Source: Marisa cornuarietis (Eukaryota > Mollusca > Gastropoda > Architaenioglossa > Ampullariidae). Taken from it: a stretch of 64,000 bases of DNA. The stretch spans positions 3,392,501-3,456,500 of the forward strand of contig SMMW01000025.1 in NCBI GenBank assembly GCA_004794655.1, in the 5' to 3' direction. Of the stretch, positions 33,791 through 47,219 are shown piece by piece; the stretch's first letter is position 1, and each line of letters opens with the position of its first letter. The notes beneath the pieces are model-generated. The model did no database searches and was not told where the DNA came from. It worked only from the letters and a program-made list of their open reading frames with translations. The position numbers and the translations under genes are program-made.

Positions 33791-36700
33791 TTATGGTAAC
33801 CAATACTGCCGTTCTTCTCGTCTGGACAGCAGGCGCAAGGGTTGAATGACATTTGAAAAGGTAATTTAGATCCACAGGGCTGTCACTGCGCAATATCGCT
33901 GAAGCTGGATCGGTTCGAATATGCTGTGAATCAAGAGACAAGAGTACCCTATCTTTCGGAACCATCTTTGTAGTTCGCAGGCTTTAGAAATAATGGTCAA
34001 AACAGTGGTCAAGCTTAGGAGGGAAGCAGAGCACGGATCCTATTCAGTTTTTAGTTAATCGTGATAGTGTTTGAACTGACTAAATATATATAGTTGAAAG
34101 TATTAATAATTAAAAGTACTGCTTTAAAACGCCAGTATGCTACTAGATCTTCGTGCAGCAGAAGAGAATTTACGTGCTGTCAAATTAAAAAAAGAAGCTC
34201 GCTTAATTCTAATGGGCTAAGTATCTAATTGTTGCACACAACAAAATTTCAGTTTGAATTATGCCTATGAAAATGCCAATATCATTCTGTAGAGAAAATG
34301 AACCAACCAACTAGAATGGACGCGGTTGCAAACAGCTCGCGCGCAGAAGTTTGCGTCTACAAAATATGAAAGCGAAATCCCGAAATGAAAGTGCTGACGG
34401 CTCATGAAAATGCATCACTTATGATACTCTCGGTAATCCGTCTTTGTCTAGACGGTCTGGAATGGAGCCACGCAGCTAGCACCCCTCACCACTCACGCCT
34501 GAAGTGCAGAAGTATGGCGCAAGCTTAGTTTATACAAACCGTTCTAATGTGCCGCTAGCATGGCAAAGTGATACAACACTTCTGGTCATTGTCCACACAC
34601 CTCCATCCCACGGGGCAGCTGTCAGCGTCTAGCCTTGCGGAAGTTTGACCGAGACAGCGGCACATTTTGCAAGGGAGTGGGTGGAGGAAACCACTGATTC
34701 GTCATACAGAGGCATACAGAGTAAAATACAAAATAAGTATTTAGTATCTTTGGTATGACCATCTTCCTGACCTTGTTGCGTAATGCCCGGTGTTAAGTGC
34801 TCAGAAATCCACCTGCCTCAGAAATCCACTTCTATAATTCGTCCAATTTAGGTATAATTTAATCGGACGCTGTTTCTTGGAGGAAGACATCTTTGTCAAA
34901 GTCTAGATCTAAAAACTCTGCCATTGGTGCATATTGCGAATGCAGTTTATCTGAACAGCACACATTTAAATATGACGCACGCGCATTTCTGAGGAAGGGG
35001 AGATTTCTGAACACAAGATATCGACATACAACGATTTTCATACCGAAGAAGACCACACGTCACAGCGCGCATTACTTGATGGCAAGCGAATCGACTTTCC
35101 TATCAGAGGCCGCTTTCTCTCTTTTCTTTTGATCAAGTATTACAGAGAAGATGAAAGACATAGGTCCAACATTAGTCGGAGGGGAACTTAGGAAGAATAG
35201 CGGTTTCTGAGAAATGATGAAACTCAAGCAAAAACACACAAATCTGCGTGTGTGTCTCATGTATCCGCTTTCATACTCGCCCGATATCATTTTGCACGCT
35301 TTCCACCACCCACCACTGATTGACTGACTCACCCATCCACCCACTTGCTCGTCAAATGACATTACTCGTGCAATATTACATCAGGAAAGATTATTTATAT
35401 GAATATACGAAGCTGAAAAATAACTATCCAAAGAGCAGAATTTTCTGCAGTGTCTGATGGGTTGCACATCCTTTAGTCTGTCTTTGAACATTTTCCTGTT
35501 GTAGTCTTCCCTCAAACACCTCTTTTCCTGAGTATTAAGCAAAGTATACTTTTGTATTCGATTTGTACTCGTTATCCTCTCCTCTTGTGATGAAGAGTGA
35601 AATTTTAAATTGCCTGGGTGTTCAAAAAGGATCAAATGCAGCACGAACAGCGAAGACCATCGCGTCGTCGTTGGTTTTCATCAGCATTCAAAATAGAGGC
35701 GCAAATGTTGCTCTCTCTCTGCGCGTGTGTGTGTGTGCGTGTGTGCGCGCGGCCTGTTGATTAATAACTTCCAGATCTAACTTTCCATATAGTTGCAGCT
35801 AAAAACTTTTAAAAAATTCTTTTTCCCCACTTTGTGTTATGTTCTTCAGTCGGTGTTTATCAGTCTTGTTTCTCTGTCATACCGAGATCAGTATGTCTGT
35901 GTGTCTTTCGTTCACTTTCATGTTAGCAGCTCCCCTGACATCATGCTTCGCAACAAGATTAAACGCGGCATTAAAAGAGGACATCAGCAACGATACTTCA
36001 AATGTTTGTGATCTTAGCTGGAGGTCGGAGTCACCCAGGGATGATTTATGGTGGAGAAGTTTGAAGGAGTAGTAGTAGACGGAGCAGCAGAATCTGGCGA
36101 TCGTGAAAAAAGTGACAAAAACGTGATTAAATTAAAAGAAACTTTTAAAAGAATGTTTGAAAGAAGGTAATTGGAAGCTGTGAAGTATGAATGGGCTGTT
36201 CAGACCTACTGACCTTGACTGAATGTTGAAGGTGGGTTCCTTTAGCACGTTTTCTTCTTTGTTTGAATGTTTCAAACTGTAGCAGGCATTTACTGCTCTA
36301 CCCGTCGATCTGATCAAAACGTGGGTCTAAAATCTTTACAATTAAAGTTTCTTCAAACGACATTACAGTTTTAGACAGCTTTTTTTTTAAAGAGTGATTC
36401 CTTCATCTTAAACAACCATTTACATTCTTAGAATTTAAATGAAAACAAGAAAGCCATCCGCAACGTGTAGATGCCAGATACTGGATGGTTATCAGCAGGA
36501 CAGGCTTGCGGTCTCTCTATGTCGAGTCTTACTACTGCCGTATCGTCTCCACGGATCACGCTTATCTGCATCTTGCGCGGCTATTAAATATTTTGCATCT
36601 CACGATTTATCGTTCCTATCTTATAGGAACATTAAATGTGCAGTTTGAAAAGGATGTTTGAACAATTTATTCGTATCTCTTGAAATATCAAGCATTGTCA

Positions 36701-36959
36701 AGCTTTTAGCCAGGTGACTGCTGTCTGACATGTGATTCAGGGCGAAGACATAAAAACATTTCGAAACACTAAGAATAGAATAAGGACATAGACTACGAAT
36801 TCCATTGCATCCTTCAGATTATAAATTTGTTACTGAACTTAAACATTTTAATACCTTTACGTTCCAGAAGTTTCTCTCTACAAAAAGTAGTATAAAATGT
36901 TTAAATTAGCTAACTTCCTTGCACTACTGCTTAATAGAATATAGTATATCCTAAAAGCG

Positions 36960-37200
36960 CCAGCCTGTTTCTTCCTTACATACCACATTCATCATTTACA
37001 CTCAAAGTCAGGATTTAAACGCTCGCTAAAAACTTATTTGTTTAAAAATACTGTGTCTGATTTGTATTTTCACATACCAACTATTATGCATCACAGCAGT
37101 TCCTTTTCCGAGGGCATTCCTCTTTCGTCAAATGTTATTTTAGACTTTCTTTTCGTCTTTCCTATTTCTTTTTAGTTCGATGATTACATATTACAGCGAC
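36960..37200 (+). mobile_element. LINE 3' fragment, plus strand
   Basis: One frame reads SGFKRSLKTYLFKN, the short basic C-terminal motif common at the end of CR1-like LINE reverse transcriptases, followed by unrelated tail sequence. Short and degraded. Confidence 0.4.
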
Positions 37201-37312
37201 TGAGTGGGCTCTGTGCAGCACAGCGTGTCATTGTAAGCCAGTTATTTTATAATTCACTTTTGGGGTTTTTAGTATTCGTTGGTCAGCACAGAGAGTATAA
37301 CTTGTTTTGGCT

Positions 37313-37463
37313 ATGATGCTGCGCGATACAAATGTTCAATTTAACGAGAGCCTGTTGCAAAGCCCCGTTGATCGCTCCCATGCAGACTCAAGGCAATACA
37401 TACTTTGCATAGATTCACACCAAAACAACATGCCTGACGAATTTGAGAGAGCAGATTTTGCAG
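37313..37463 (+). CDS. Candidate start-codon exon
   Basis: Tandem ATG at 37313 and 37316, then 50 open codons with polar, non-repetitive content (FNESLLQSPVDRSH, NNMPDEFERADFAG), ending at GCAG|GTAAAA. An in-frame stop lies just upstream, so it could only be a first coding exon. No partner exon or domain recognised. Confidence 0.2.
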
Positions 37464-39237
37464 GTAAAACTGACGTTTTATAAATGAATATCATGAGAGA
37501 ATTTGGGGAAGCTTTAAGACTGTAGATCGAAAAAGAAAGTAGAAAGAAAAATGCTGATAATAATTTTGTGTGATACAAAGCCAGTACAGCTAGTAAACAA
37601 GGGCACAAATTCAACACTGGCGGTCACGGTTGATTTGTTGTATGGGGATGCTTTTCATAAGACAGCCCCTCCTACCTGATTATGGCATTACAAACTTAAC
37701 AGTTCTTGATAACTGGGTAAAGATAAATAAAACTCTGTTTCTACTTAACAACACTTTGCGTTCATTTCGTCTTGTAATCTATTCTGACCGCAGGATGTGG
37801 ACATTCTGACAGTCAGCCTGGTGAAAGGATATGCTTATGAATGTATCTCTTCATACCTCAAAGTAAATGCACTTGAGTCAGCCTTTTGACCACACATTTT
37901 TAAGCATTTCTAACATATTTTATGATTTTGTGTTTTCTCACCTCACGCCTTAGATATAAAAATTTTAATTATTATTGATCCAGCAATATGGATTTTGGTG
38001 GATGTTGTAAATAGAGTATTTTACCAGGTAAAATGGCACAGTCCTATAAACTTAATTTTTCTTTCAAAGTGAACATTGATTTGGTAGATCAGCTCTTCGA
38101 GAAACTGGTTGCTGATGACTGCATGCCTTCAGGAGCATGAAGCTTGACGTCTGACAACAGCAAGTTGCTATGGTAATATTCATTGAATTTATCGTTTTAT
38201 TGTGTAAAAATGAATCTTATAGTGGCAAAATGTACACCGAGGTGGGTGGGGTGAATAGTCATTGCCATTTCAATTACAATTTTTACAAATTATTTCTCTG
38301 AAAGCTGGCCTGTATATTATCGTTTGGTGTAACATATCACAGCACTTATGTTAAAAAATTTCCTCTGTATTTTCTTAGAACAAGAACTTCTCTGAAGATG
38401 CAGTTCCTTAAATAATGTCTAAACTAGCTAGGACCTGATTCAAGAGTAGCATCAAGGAAAAGGCTTGCACAAAATTTCATATGCCAATAACAGACCAAAC
38501 ATCAGGCTGGTTGAGGAGATGATCACCTCACTTCCTCACTTGTTTTTTCCTGAATATGTTTTAAAGCTTTTATATTATGATAATCAGTTATTTAAGAATA
38601 AGTTATGTTACATAACGTTATGATTAAGTAAAAGACCCAATATTTATCAGTCCTGAAATAATGAAATTCTTATTAAGGGGTGTGAGTAAAGTGAAATATA
38701 TATAGGTAATTCTGTCTAAATCAGGGAAAGTTCACAACTCACAGCCAATGCATACTCGAACACTTAAACTCAGTTTAGTCCCTGATATCAAAAGTGCTTT
38801 TAATTCTGCATCTCATCAGCATCAGCAGTAGTATTGACAGGCTTTAATAACTTAGACCATTTTTTTTCATTGTTGTCAGCAATACATTTCGTCTGATTAC
38901 ATGCCTACATTTCATTACTATAAATACCATTAAAATGATCTGGAAGTATTGGAATGCTATGCAGAGAATTAAACAGGTTTTTCTAAAATGTTCATATATG
39001 TGTCCACTAAATCAAACATGACAAGCGTTCTGTGAAAAGGTAGTGAATGATTGCTGGGGACAATTTTACACATGGATTAGCTAAAGCACAGTTTGTCACA
39101 GTCCACAGTTGAGTGAACAAAACATTATGCACAACATTTTATCACAAGTTGCTGTGTAACAGGTTATTTCAACAAAACAAAAAATAAATCACCCACGTAC
39201 CTGATATCAGGAGACATTCTGGAACAAAGTCGCTATA

Positions 39238-39720
39238 TCATATTGTGGCTCTTTCGATGTTGAAGCTATCGTCACATTTATTCATTGAACAAACAAGGGC
39301 CTCTTCCATTCGAGATCCGCGGCTTCTTTCGTTGCCAAACCGAAAGAAATGACAGACCTGACTTCCTTTCCTACCACGCATCGTATCCAAGTATAGCATA
39401 ATCATCATCAGGCATGACATTTTCTTTCGGCCGACACTTTTTGACAGATCAGCAAGCAAAAAGATCAGCTTATCCGCGTACTCATTGTTATCGGTTTTCT
39501 GATCCAATTTAATCACCCTATTTACCCTGGTGCCCACTTATTAGCTTAATCCCCCCAGACTTTCTTCATATTGTGCTTATGACAATTCTCCTTTACCTTT
39601 TGTTTATATTTTTCCTTCCTCTCCTCGATGGCCCTCTTACGTTCTTTCTGCACTGCCTTTAGTGCCTCCCTATTCCCGTCCCTAAAAGTCTGTTAATCAG
39701 GGTTTGTTGTTGGGATAAAC
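39238..39720 (-). mobile_element. LINE reverse-transcriptase N-terminal fragment, minus strand
   Basis: The minus strand reads REALKAVQKERKRAIEERKE, then NCHKHNMKKVWG, then NRVIKLDQKTDNNEYADKL with stops between. This is the basic helix and linker that precede the reverse transcriptase core in several animal LINE families. The remaining open frame (39537-39238) is a decayed continuation. Confidence 0.6.
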
Positions 39721-40486
39721 TGATGGTTTTAGCTAGTAGTTGCCTTATAGAATTGTTTAAAACTTTTAAATAAGTTTTCAGAGGGAGTCAACCCGTTGCC
39801 TTGACTTCTCTTCGAAAATAAAACCCCCAACAAAAACCTGCGGTGAAATGTCTTCCTATCTTCCCCGACTGAAACGCAGAGTAGCGTAATATGACTACAA
39901 ATAAATTTGTGTCTCTTTTCACGTCTTTGACATCTTTATTTATAGGAAACAACAAATCAAGATATTATCAGAGATTCAGCAGAAGAGCAAAAATCAATCA
40001 AGCCGGCAGTGATTCTTAAGCTGTCCAAGAGTTAGCTCCTTTGGGAAATTGCTCATTCCAGCAGCAGAATGTGATCAGTGAATGCATGCTACTTTCTTGT
40101 AGCGTGGGCGGTGAATAATAGTGGCCAGTTTCCATGCACACAGCTATTTTGGGGCTTATGCATAAACCAGTAAATTCCAGTGGAAGTGGTTTTTGAACTG
40201 GACGACACACCGGAGACAGTTCGTTGCTGAATTCCCAAGAAACTAAGTGAAAACACAGACCGAAGAAGCAGCAATAAATAAGAAATTTTCTTTTCGAATA
40301 CGTACTGCTCCAGAGAAGCCTTTAGAACTTTATTTTCGGTTTGGAAACTTTCTTTGAAAACTATAGTATCAATGCTTATTACCCATGATTCAGCAGAGTT
40401 TAAGATTAACGTGGGACTTGAGGGAAAACTGCTGCACTTTTTCATTGAACTTTTATTTTGTTGATCAGTGAGTCTTACGTTAGGAG

Positions 40487-40488
<2 letters not shown>

Positions 40489-40572
<84 letters not shown>

Positions 40573-40573
40573 C
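40489..40573. repeat. (CA)n microsatellite, about 42 units
   Basis: Nearly perfect AC repeat broken only near its right end. Open frames across it (poly Cys-Val or His-Thr) are artefacts of the repeat. Confidence 0.98.
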
Positions 40574-41439
40574 GCTCATTAATGCATTCAGTAATGGAGA
40601 ATTGTCGGAGTGCGTTTTGTAACAGTTTCTCTCCATTTGACGTTGCTGCTGCAGTGCATACTAAATTATTTATCTGCCATTTCATTTCGGACTGAAGTGA
40701 ATAAAATTGAATGAAATTTATTAGAAATGAAGAACAAACTCATAGTTTTATGATTTCAACGTTCTATTTCAAACTGCTAAGACTTGAAGAATATACACAA
40801 ATTCAAAGGCTTGTAGCGTATTATAAATTTTTTAAGAACAGTGAAACCCAAAGACTTCTTATGCCAAATTTTCAATAAAAATATATCTAGTTACAAAGAT
40901 TGATTAAACAGACAGTCGACAGAGTACACGGCACGAAAAAATACAGAATGAACGAATTTCTCAAAATTATCTGAAAGAAGAGATTAGAGGATTTGAAGAA
41001 CTTGGAATTAACGAATAACAATAAAAACACCAAACTAAAGATGGAAAACACCGCTATCAACAGATTCAAGCAAATTTAAGCACATAAATACTTCGTTGAG
41101 CACTTAGAAAGCACGTTACGAAAATTTATTGATGCTATTTCTTATATCGAATGCACAGGGAAGCTTCAGCTTAAATCTTTTCCAAGCTGGAGGCGCTGTT
41201 ACTCAAGCACGAAAAAAAAATCAAGTGTGGTTAATAGAAATGCACAGAAGATACAATAAACAATTCTAACATGAGTTGTCAATTTGCAACCTAGCAGCAC
41301 AAATGTCATAGAAGAATGCTTGTTGTAATAAAAACATTTTGACTGTACTTTGAATCGTCCTGCTAGAAATCGGAATGTATTTGTGAGGTATACAAGGCAG
41401 GGCAATCGTGGTTAAACGCAGTGGCTAGTAGATTAGGCT

Positions 41440-41760
41440 TCGAAAGGGAGGCATGAGATCTTTACCTTTGATTGAACCGGATTCTTATTATTAATTAATA
41501 AAGTTAATTTATAGAGCGCTTTATTTCACCATCAAAGGTTGACTCAAAGCGCTTGACGAAAATGTATAAACACAGAATAATAATAACACATACACGAACG
41601 CACGCAGAAGAACATGCAAACATTATGTCTGTAGAATGAAGGATGAAAGATATGTGTAGTTCGTATTTGTTCCCAGCTTATCAATGCAGCTGATGAACTG
41701 TTTGCAAGATTACAACTGCTCCTATCCACACCACTGTTCCAGTAAAGTAAAAGCTGGCTT
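41440..41760 (-). mobile_element. LINE or SINE 3' end, minus strand
   Basis: On the minus strand the sequence contains TCAAGCGCTTTGAGTC and AATAAAGCGCTCTATAAATT then TTATTATTAATAATAAG, the GCGCTTT hairpin and simple-repeat tail common at 3' ends of mollusc CR1-like elements. A tRNA-like stretch (41415-41480) next to it may mean a SINE. A related tail is at about 50930-51000. Confidence 0.5.
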
Positions 41761-42921
41761 ATATAGCCCCACCATCCCTGCTGTCAGGCAAGCTCTGACT
41801 GCTGTATTCCTGAGCACCTAAGTTTTTTTCCAATCACTAAGTTCAACCAGTACTACTTGAAGTATTTTGTTATTCTGTCATTTGAAACACACTGGTGTAC
41901 TGTCTGATACTGAATGAGTCGAGCGTTTGTACAAGCGTACATTTGCGCATATTCACACAAATACACACTCTTGTATCTTAAAGAGAGGCTGTTGTGTCGA
42001 ACGAGTTGCTGCTTTAATTTGAAACATCAAGGTCACCTGCAGTTCAGAAAGTTGTTCGTCTTTCTCCTGTGCATGGTGTTAGTGAAAGGAGATTTAAAAG
42101 AAAATCACGAAAGTCATTCACCGTGACACATTCTCTCGTTTGTTGATAGGGTATGCCGTCTTTTGCAAAACAAGATATTTTTTATTTTTAGCAAGAGGAA
42201 ATATTCCCTAAATACTTCAATTCTACGATGACTTTTTTTAAGCGGTCGAGGGAAACACAATCATCAAATACATTCTGCAGGCACTCCTCAGCAGCGGGGA
42301 GGTAATCGAGGCCACAAGCATGAAATTTCGTTCTGGGCTCTGGCGGTCTCTTTCCTACTGCGACTAACCCTCCTTTGTGTCACAGTAACCCGTGGCATGC
42401 TCCCAGCCCCAACCCATGTAGACCTTTCACGATTTACTTCTTCAAGCATTTATCGGTCAGATCGGACTACACATAAACACGCAAAAAAATGTGGTCACAG
42501 ATGCGAGAAGCCGAAATTATGATCGTCATCTCTCACTTTCTAGCGCTATGGCAAAGAAGCCAAGGGAGGTAGTGGGAAATACTAGGAAGCGGAGTGGGGG
42601 GAAGTGAAGATGGGGGGGGGGGATAGTTCATGTACAGGAAAATTATTTCGCCTGAAAGTCTTCAGAACTCTATTCGCATTTTAAAACTGCAAGACTAGCC
42701 ACTTTGCATTCTCTGCGGAGAACGCAGGAATATTAAGACTCTGGAGGAAGAAGAAGAAGAAAGAAAAAAAACAGACATGGGGCTGAAACGTTGCCCTGAG
42801 GACGTGGCTAAAATAGCTTGCACCCTTTTCCCTGGCCCCCACTACCCATCCCGTCGACAGCTCGGAGGGTGACAATCTCTAGCGAGTCGACATCGCTGAC
42901 TGCGGTGTCAGCGCATTTGGA

Positions 42922-43129
42922 ATGCCGAGTGAACCTTTTATCTTGGAAAAATTTGCCGCTATATTTATCGCAGCTTTAAATACTGATGATGCATCTGAGG
43001 GCAAGCGTGTAAATCAGCTGGCGGAGTTTTCTGACCGACACTGGAAAACGTTAGTCGGGCGAAACATGCACCTACTGAAGGAAAACACTACTTGGAGGTG
43101 CCTCCCCCCTTCTTCTCTTTATAGAAAAG
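42922..43129 (+). CDS. Candidate start-codon exon
   Basis: ATG at 42922 opens 69 codons (MPSEPFILEKFAAIFIAAL then NTDDASEGKRVNQLAEFSD) ending at a strong donor AGAAAAG|GTAAGA. An in-frame TAG lies about 42 bp upstream, so it would be a first coding exon. Composition is protein-like but the family is not recognised and no following exon was found. Confidence 0.25.
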
Positions 43130-46100
43130 GTAAGATTTGGTGAACAAAGAGCAGCGAATTTCAGCAACAGATGTTTTAGACACTTAAAACAGGTTAGTAC
43201 AGCATGTTTTCCTTGTCGAGTTATATACATACTTTCGTAGATAAGCTACTTTCATTGTGTCATCAATTTCATGTTGAGACTACGTTACACGTCAAGTCTA
43301 TTTATATTTTGTTGTCGTTCTCAGTGCTGACATTTCGATGCCTCACAACCTTTAGTAGGCGAGAAAACAAGGAGGAACAGCTCTTAATTTAACAGCGAGT
43401 TTATCGATTCTTTATATCACAAACCACATCACAATAAATGTCTTGTACGAAGCGGGATCTTTAACCTAGGGATTATGATTAAATCCTCTTGGTATATGTA
43501 ATAAGCATAAGGAAAATCGTGTGACATAAGCCACGACATCGATGTCAGAACCAGCAGGCATATGTTTTCCAGAACCAACAGCATTAAGAAAAGATCTTGT
43601 CTCCATTCAGTCGGCTGTGTGATCGGTCGTTTTCCAAAGTTCGACTTCTTCTCTGTGTTCCATTACAGCAGTTTAATACACAGAAAGTAGTACTTATTCC
43701 ACGTATTAGTAAGATTCATCGGTCACGATGACCGTTCCCAAGTGAGATCGCCCTTCTGAGTTCTGGCGCACACAAATGGTGTCGATCATTACGACATCAA
43801 CACTAATAATGATACTTTCCTTTTGTGACCATCTGTTGTTCATTGTGCTTTTCATCCCGTCTGTAGTCCAGTCATCGGAACATACATTTTTCTGAAACTA
43901 CAAACGGCAATAACATAATTTCGGACTTTAAAAAGTTCGAACGCAACACTTATGAAATGTTTATAAAATACGAATCAAAAGAGATGGCTGGTTTTGTTTG
44001 ACGCCAGTATGAGGTAAGATTTATATTTTGTTAACAATAGATTATTTTTTTTAATCGAGAGTGTTCTGCGATTTTCTTACAAAACTTTTCAATTGTTTGC
44101 TCGTGCATGGTTAGCATGAGGGGTAAATAGATTTATTGTTGCAAGTAATATCTGATCTTTCAGTATCGACACCAATTATTTACTGTTAAAAGACTCCGTG
44201 CAAATATTTCTCATTATTTATGACACGGGAAGGTCTGCACCAAATATACTTATTTACTATTAAGTTTGAGAAGCGGGAGGAAAGGGAGGAGAGGTTGAGA
44301 CCTGAGATTATACAGAAACTCTGCTACTTGCCAGATACATTGTGTGTCTAGACGATTAGAGCTGAGTATCTCACATTCTGTCCACTCTCGAAATCCCGCC
44401 CTGTGAAGTCTCAAGTCCACTTCACACTATCCGACTAGGAAATGAAAGAGGTGTTAGGAGATGGTACGACCGTCTATAACAAAGATTTTATTGAGTGTCG
44501 TAGAAATATTTCCTCTACAACTTTTTTTTGTGCTACGTTTCTAGGGGGAAATCTGTATCTGTAGTCTGTGCAGAATTCTCAATTGCAGAAAACTGTCATT
44601 ATTTAAGGATGGTAGTAGTTCTTCGCTATATGTTGTATTCCTTTCAGATCTTTATAAAGCTTTGTTTAAAACCTACAGGTTGATTCCTTCAGTCTGCGCT
44701 TTAGGTATTGTATATACAGCTATATATATAAATACTAGAAAAATATTGTTTGTATGTTATTATATTAGATGAAAACCCATAGTTAAGACGCAAAATAACG
44801 TTTAAAATAAACAGAAATAGGAAGATGGCAATAAGGAAATACCAGAGGACTGCTAAATTTCAAAGCTGATTGGTAATCTGAAAGGTAATCTAAGGTGTTG
44901 ATTGTAAATCAGTGTGCCAGCTGGCCTGGTGCTTGAACTTAACGGCTGCTCCGCGACTGCAGGTTCCAAAAACCAATAAACGGAGTGACGTGTAATCAGA
45001 CCAAAAACACTCCACACACCACAGAGGTTGTACACTTAGAGATCATTGGTGCACTCGGGGTCTAGTCCCATCTGCAATACGGAATTCAAGCGGCGGAGTG
45101 GAAGAATTTGAAATCTATGCATTATGCTTGAAGTAGAGCCCTCCCCACTCCCCCCCCCCCGTCCCTCGGTCCCCTCCTAGCTTGATATGGAAATACCGTC
45201 GACTGTATCGACGTTCATACGTAACAAGTGGTTAGTCTATGCATTGCTGTGGTTAAGCCGGCAGACTCCCGCATTGCAACAGCCCGTCACCCCACCAAGG
45301 GGGAAAGTGGGAGGTCCTGAGTGGTTGCCAAAGGTGACATTTCTGAGATACTTTTTGATGTTGATTAAAGTGTTTTTGATTGCGAATCTAGTTGCGCAGA
45401 ATAGTGAAATTTCGATTCAGTAATACGTAGATTAAGAAACCGCGGAAGCATTCGAGAAAAGAATGCAATTCGACCCTTTGTTTACCAAGGCTTTCAGCCT
45501 CGTTTTCGATCCACGAGTTTCATCTAGGACTTCAAAGGAAATTCTTAGTCTAGGCTAAGATTTAACTAGGCTTTTTGCCGCGTAAGTGTCAAAGATACGT
45601 GTTTTTTTTTATAAAGCCAGGTTTTCTCTCGCCTTTTAACGAAGCATCACGTACATTTTATTTAAGGTCAGAGCCGATGTTTTTAACACTAGCTCAATCT
45701 TTGCGTGCCTACTTTCAGAGGGGATGTATGCTCGAATAAAAAGCTTTAGATGATACGAGACAGAAAAATAAGATTAATATAACAACAATAGAACCTACAA
45801 CTGTGAATAATGAGCCCATGGCATACAAAAACAATTTTCACCTGTGCAGTCGTACGAAATTAGGCAGAATCATACAATCCGATTCGTACACTAAACGAAA
45901 CAGTTTATCTTCTCCAAAAAATCCGTTAACGGGATTTCTATAGAACTGCAAACACTGTATTGCACATTAAAAGGCTCATAGTGTCACTCATCTATACACA
46001 AAAGTACGCCCATGCGCTCACAAATAAACCAATCGAGATAAGTAAGATAAGGAACAGAGTTACCACAGTACCTTAGTACCGCAAATAAGAGCCACTACAG

Positions 46101-46258
46101 TGATTCTTGTGAATGTTTTCAAAATAGTTGAGAATTTATGTCTTGATGTTTGAGAAAATATGTGTTGGTTATAAATCCTATTTAGGGTATGCTGGAGGCT
46201 CCATGCTGAGAACCGTATAAAATCTTCAAATGGGGCAGACACTTAAGGTGCAGCAGGA

Positions 46259-46348
46259 ATGCTCCAGGGAGACAGTTGTATGCTGAAAACGCTGTTCAGT
46301 GATACTGATCCCGATCTGGAGGGGACATCACAGTTTATCGCCAGAAGG
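46259..46348 (+). CDS. Candidate short exon with start codon
   Basis: ATG at 46259, 30 codons (MLKTLFSDTDPDLEGTSQFI within it), ending AGAAGG|GTAAGTTTTC, one of the best donor matches in the right half of the window. Acidic, non-repetitive. Not recognised; the following exon would lie outside what I can identify. Confidence 0.25.
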
Positions 46349-46716
46349 GTAAGTTTTCATGCTTTGTTTTCGTTGACCTTATCCCACCACTCGCCCACCT
46401 ATAGAAATGTTGCATCCTTAGTCACGTGCTAGATACCTCAGGATATATCACTGTCGTGACCACATGAACTGTTTTGTTTTGAAAAGATTAAACGATGTTT
46501 TCTCCTTTCTTGTATTTATTTGCTACTGTCTCTGTTGCATTCCATGTTGTTCACAAGAAGACTCACAATAGGACGTTTTCTGCAGCATATTTCAACACTT
46601 ACATAGAAGATTTACAGTAATAGGTATCCGTCAGTAGATAACATTACACAGGTATTCGGCTTAGGAGCAGACCTTTGTTGCAACTTTCTCTCTCACACAT
46701 AAACATACACTCAAGT

Positions 46717-46717
<1 letters not shown>

Positions 46718-46759
<42 letters not shown>
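46718..46759. repeat. (CA)n microsatellite
   Basis: About 21 uninterrupted CA units. Confidence 0.97.
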
Positions 46760-46761
<2 letters not shown>

Positions 46762-46991
46762 GGTTCAACAGGTAGTACTTATCAGTAACACTCGATTATT
46801 TCTCCTATGCTGATGTTTTTCAGTGTGTTATACGAAAAGAGTTTTTTTTCCCCAGATTTGTAACCCGTCTTTTAAAACACCCCGTCGATAAGCCTTATCA
46901 TGTGGAAAACATACAAACGACTATAGTTTGCGCCCAACAACAATTTTTCTGGAAATCTAGTTGACGATCTGTCAAATCAGGATACGACAGC

Positions 46992-47092
46992 CGTATTCAG
47001 ACAAAGCCGCCAGACTTCGCCCTCTCGCGAGAGTTGGACGAGTATTCAAGACGGAAAGAGAATGGCCTCAGACAAGGCCGCCAGACCTCGCT
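46992..47092. repeat. Diverged tandem duplication, about 71 bp period
   Basis: The string CAGACAAAGCCGCCAGACTT (46998) returns as CAGACAAGGCCGCCAGACCT (47069), each preceded at a distance by GTATTCA. Two copies only. Confidence 0.6.
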
Positions 47093-47219
47093 TTCTAGCA
47101 GACGACGGACCGAGAGCCAGGTTTGCTCTGGATCGGGTCAAAACGTCGTTTCTGACAATCGCTGCAAGCCAACAAACTTTGGCTGGAAGCGCTGTACAAA
47201 CACAAATGATGAAGAATAG

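Larger units (their letters stand above)
31991..36959. other. Intergenic, little recognisable
   Basis: Apart from the candidate exon at 32080 and the CpG-dense block at 33463-33790, this stretch shows only short unrelated frames and a small GT/GC repeat near 35720-35750. No domain, RNA gene or element terminus was recognised. Confidence 0.5.
37464..46258. other. Intergenic or intronic, element fragments only
   Basis: Contains the LINE fragments at 39.2-39.7 and 41.4-41.8 kb, the CA repeat at 40.5 kb and the candidate exon at 42.9 kb. Some stretches (44860-45320) look like decayed SINE text with tRNA-like boxes but without clear ends. No gene recognised. Confidence 0.45.

Noticed and set aside
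33900..33920. GGTTCGAAT resembling a tRNA B box
   Set aside because: No A box or cloverleaf at the proper distance.
40089..40685. 198-codon minus-strand open frame
   Set aside because: Its core is translated CA repeat (Cys-Val repeats); flanks have no domain.
44860..45320. Possible SINE pieces with tRNA-like boxes
   Set aside because: No defined ends or second copy in the window; too weak to annotate as an element.
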